Shown piece after piece: positions 63,863 through 64,000 of a stretch of 64,000 nucleotides of DNA. The position numbers and the translations under genes are program-made. The number at the start of each line of letters is the position of its first letter. Within the stretch, counting starts at the first letter, position 1. The notes under the pieces were generated by a model. That model saw only the letters and a list, made by a program, of their open reading frames with translations, had not been told where the DNA came from and did not search any database. This stretch comes from Prescottella subtropica (GTDB lineage: Bacteria > Actinomycetota > Actinomycetes > Mycobacteriales > Mycobacteriaceae), in NCBI RefSeq assembly GCF_005434945.1, contig NZ_SKCH01000016.1:25609-89608 (forward strand), in the 5' to 3' direction.

Positions 63863-64000
63863 GCCCCGGAAAGGTCCGATGAGGCAGCTGTGACCTGCGG
63901 ATTCGCGGAGGCGGGGCCGGTGTTTTGAGGGTGTGACCTACCGGCTTGGATGGAAGTTGCGAAGCACCCAGCCGAAACCAGAGGTCACACCCGTATGTCA
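63863..64000 (+). mobile_element. Left end of an insertion sequence with transposase start
   Basis: DNA from about 63863 (beginning GGCCCCGGAAAGGTCCGATG) breaks the mceD frame. It contains an 11-bp perfect inverted repeat, GGGTGTGACCT (63929-63939) and AGGTCACACCC (63982-63992), followed by ATG TCA at 63995, the probable transposase start. The GAGG ribosome site falls inside the second arm. The element's family is not certain; the exact border and target duplication cannot be fixed because the other end is outside the window. Confidence 0.6.

Overview
The window is high-GC actinobacterial DNA and most likely comes from a Rhodococcus or a close relative in the mycolic-acid-containing Mycobacteriales. 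Two gene blocks match the Mycobacterium tuberculosis order as I remember it. The first is marP / CoA-diphosphatase NUDIX / membrane thioredoxin / nth / crp ... ridA / DUF4177 / two ArsA-like ATPases / whiB4 / ponA2, then a metallophosphoesterase and tRNA-Pro (the Rv3671c-Rv3683 region). The second is asd / ask / leuA / murT / gatD (the Rv3708c-Rv3713 region). A partial mce operon at the right edge also fits a mycomembrane organism. The genus is an inference; no search was run.

Layout. 1-10.4 kb: conserved block with stop-start overlapping genes (marP, NUDIX, thioredoxin, nth), crp, a metallo-hydrolase, a divergent SDR/TetR pair, ridA, and the ArsA-like ATPase pair facing whiB4. 10.6-13.7 kb: ponA2 and a DUF2231 membrane protein. 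13.7-22.6 kb: an accessory block between ponA2 and the phosphoesterase, holding a frameshifted LuxR-type (LAL) regulator, a four-gene run (amidohydrolase, degenerate ABC ATPase, YhgE/Pip membrane protein, glutamate decarboxylase) and a YrhK-like protein. 22.6-25.5 kb: YqeY-like protein, metallophosphoesterase, tRNA-Pro(CGG), YdjM-like membrane hydrolase and a 20-residue micro-ORF. 25.6-36 kb: katA-furA, a Tat-exported multicopper oxidase, a YihY-like gene broken by an amber codon, a RidA/carboxyltransferase pair, a decayed nucleotidyltransferase cassette and a BCCT transporter. 36-47 kb: asd-ask, an internally shortened LtrA-like protein, an alkyl sulfatase facing an intact LAL regulator, and leuA behind a leucine leader peptide. 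47-55 kb: a TDT/SLAC1 carrier divergent from narGHJI. 55-58.7 kb: a RelE-like toxin-antitoxin pair, a likely small RNA, a PLDc_N/SHOCT protein and murT-gatD. 58.7-60.4 kb: a secreted protein followed by four tandem 33-43-residue ORFs, closed by two hairpins. 60.7-64 kb: an orphan Xre/MbcA-like antitoxin and mceF-mceE, with mceD cut by an insertion sequence that runs off the window.

How it works together. The conserved genes cover acid/oxidative survival (MarP, WhiB4, KatA/FurA), cell-wall synthesis (PonA2, MurT/GatD) and aspartate-family and leucine biosynthesis (Asd, Ask, LeuA). NarGHJI gives nitrate respiration or redox disposal. The accessory parts show decay: three genes with frameshifts or a stop, one IS-interrupted mce gene, and orphan toxin-antitoxin parts. 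A compound palindromic repeat family (core CGCGTTTTGCGCACTT) occupies three separate intergenic regions.

The most unusual content is the micro-ORF cluster at 59.26-60.28 kb. Two of its peptides share an LM-LI-GV-GLNT pattern, all lack signal peptides, and their length and near-neutral charge recall the small PorA/PorH mycomembrane peptides of corynebacteria. That parallel is an inference only.
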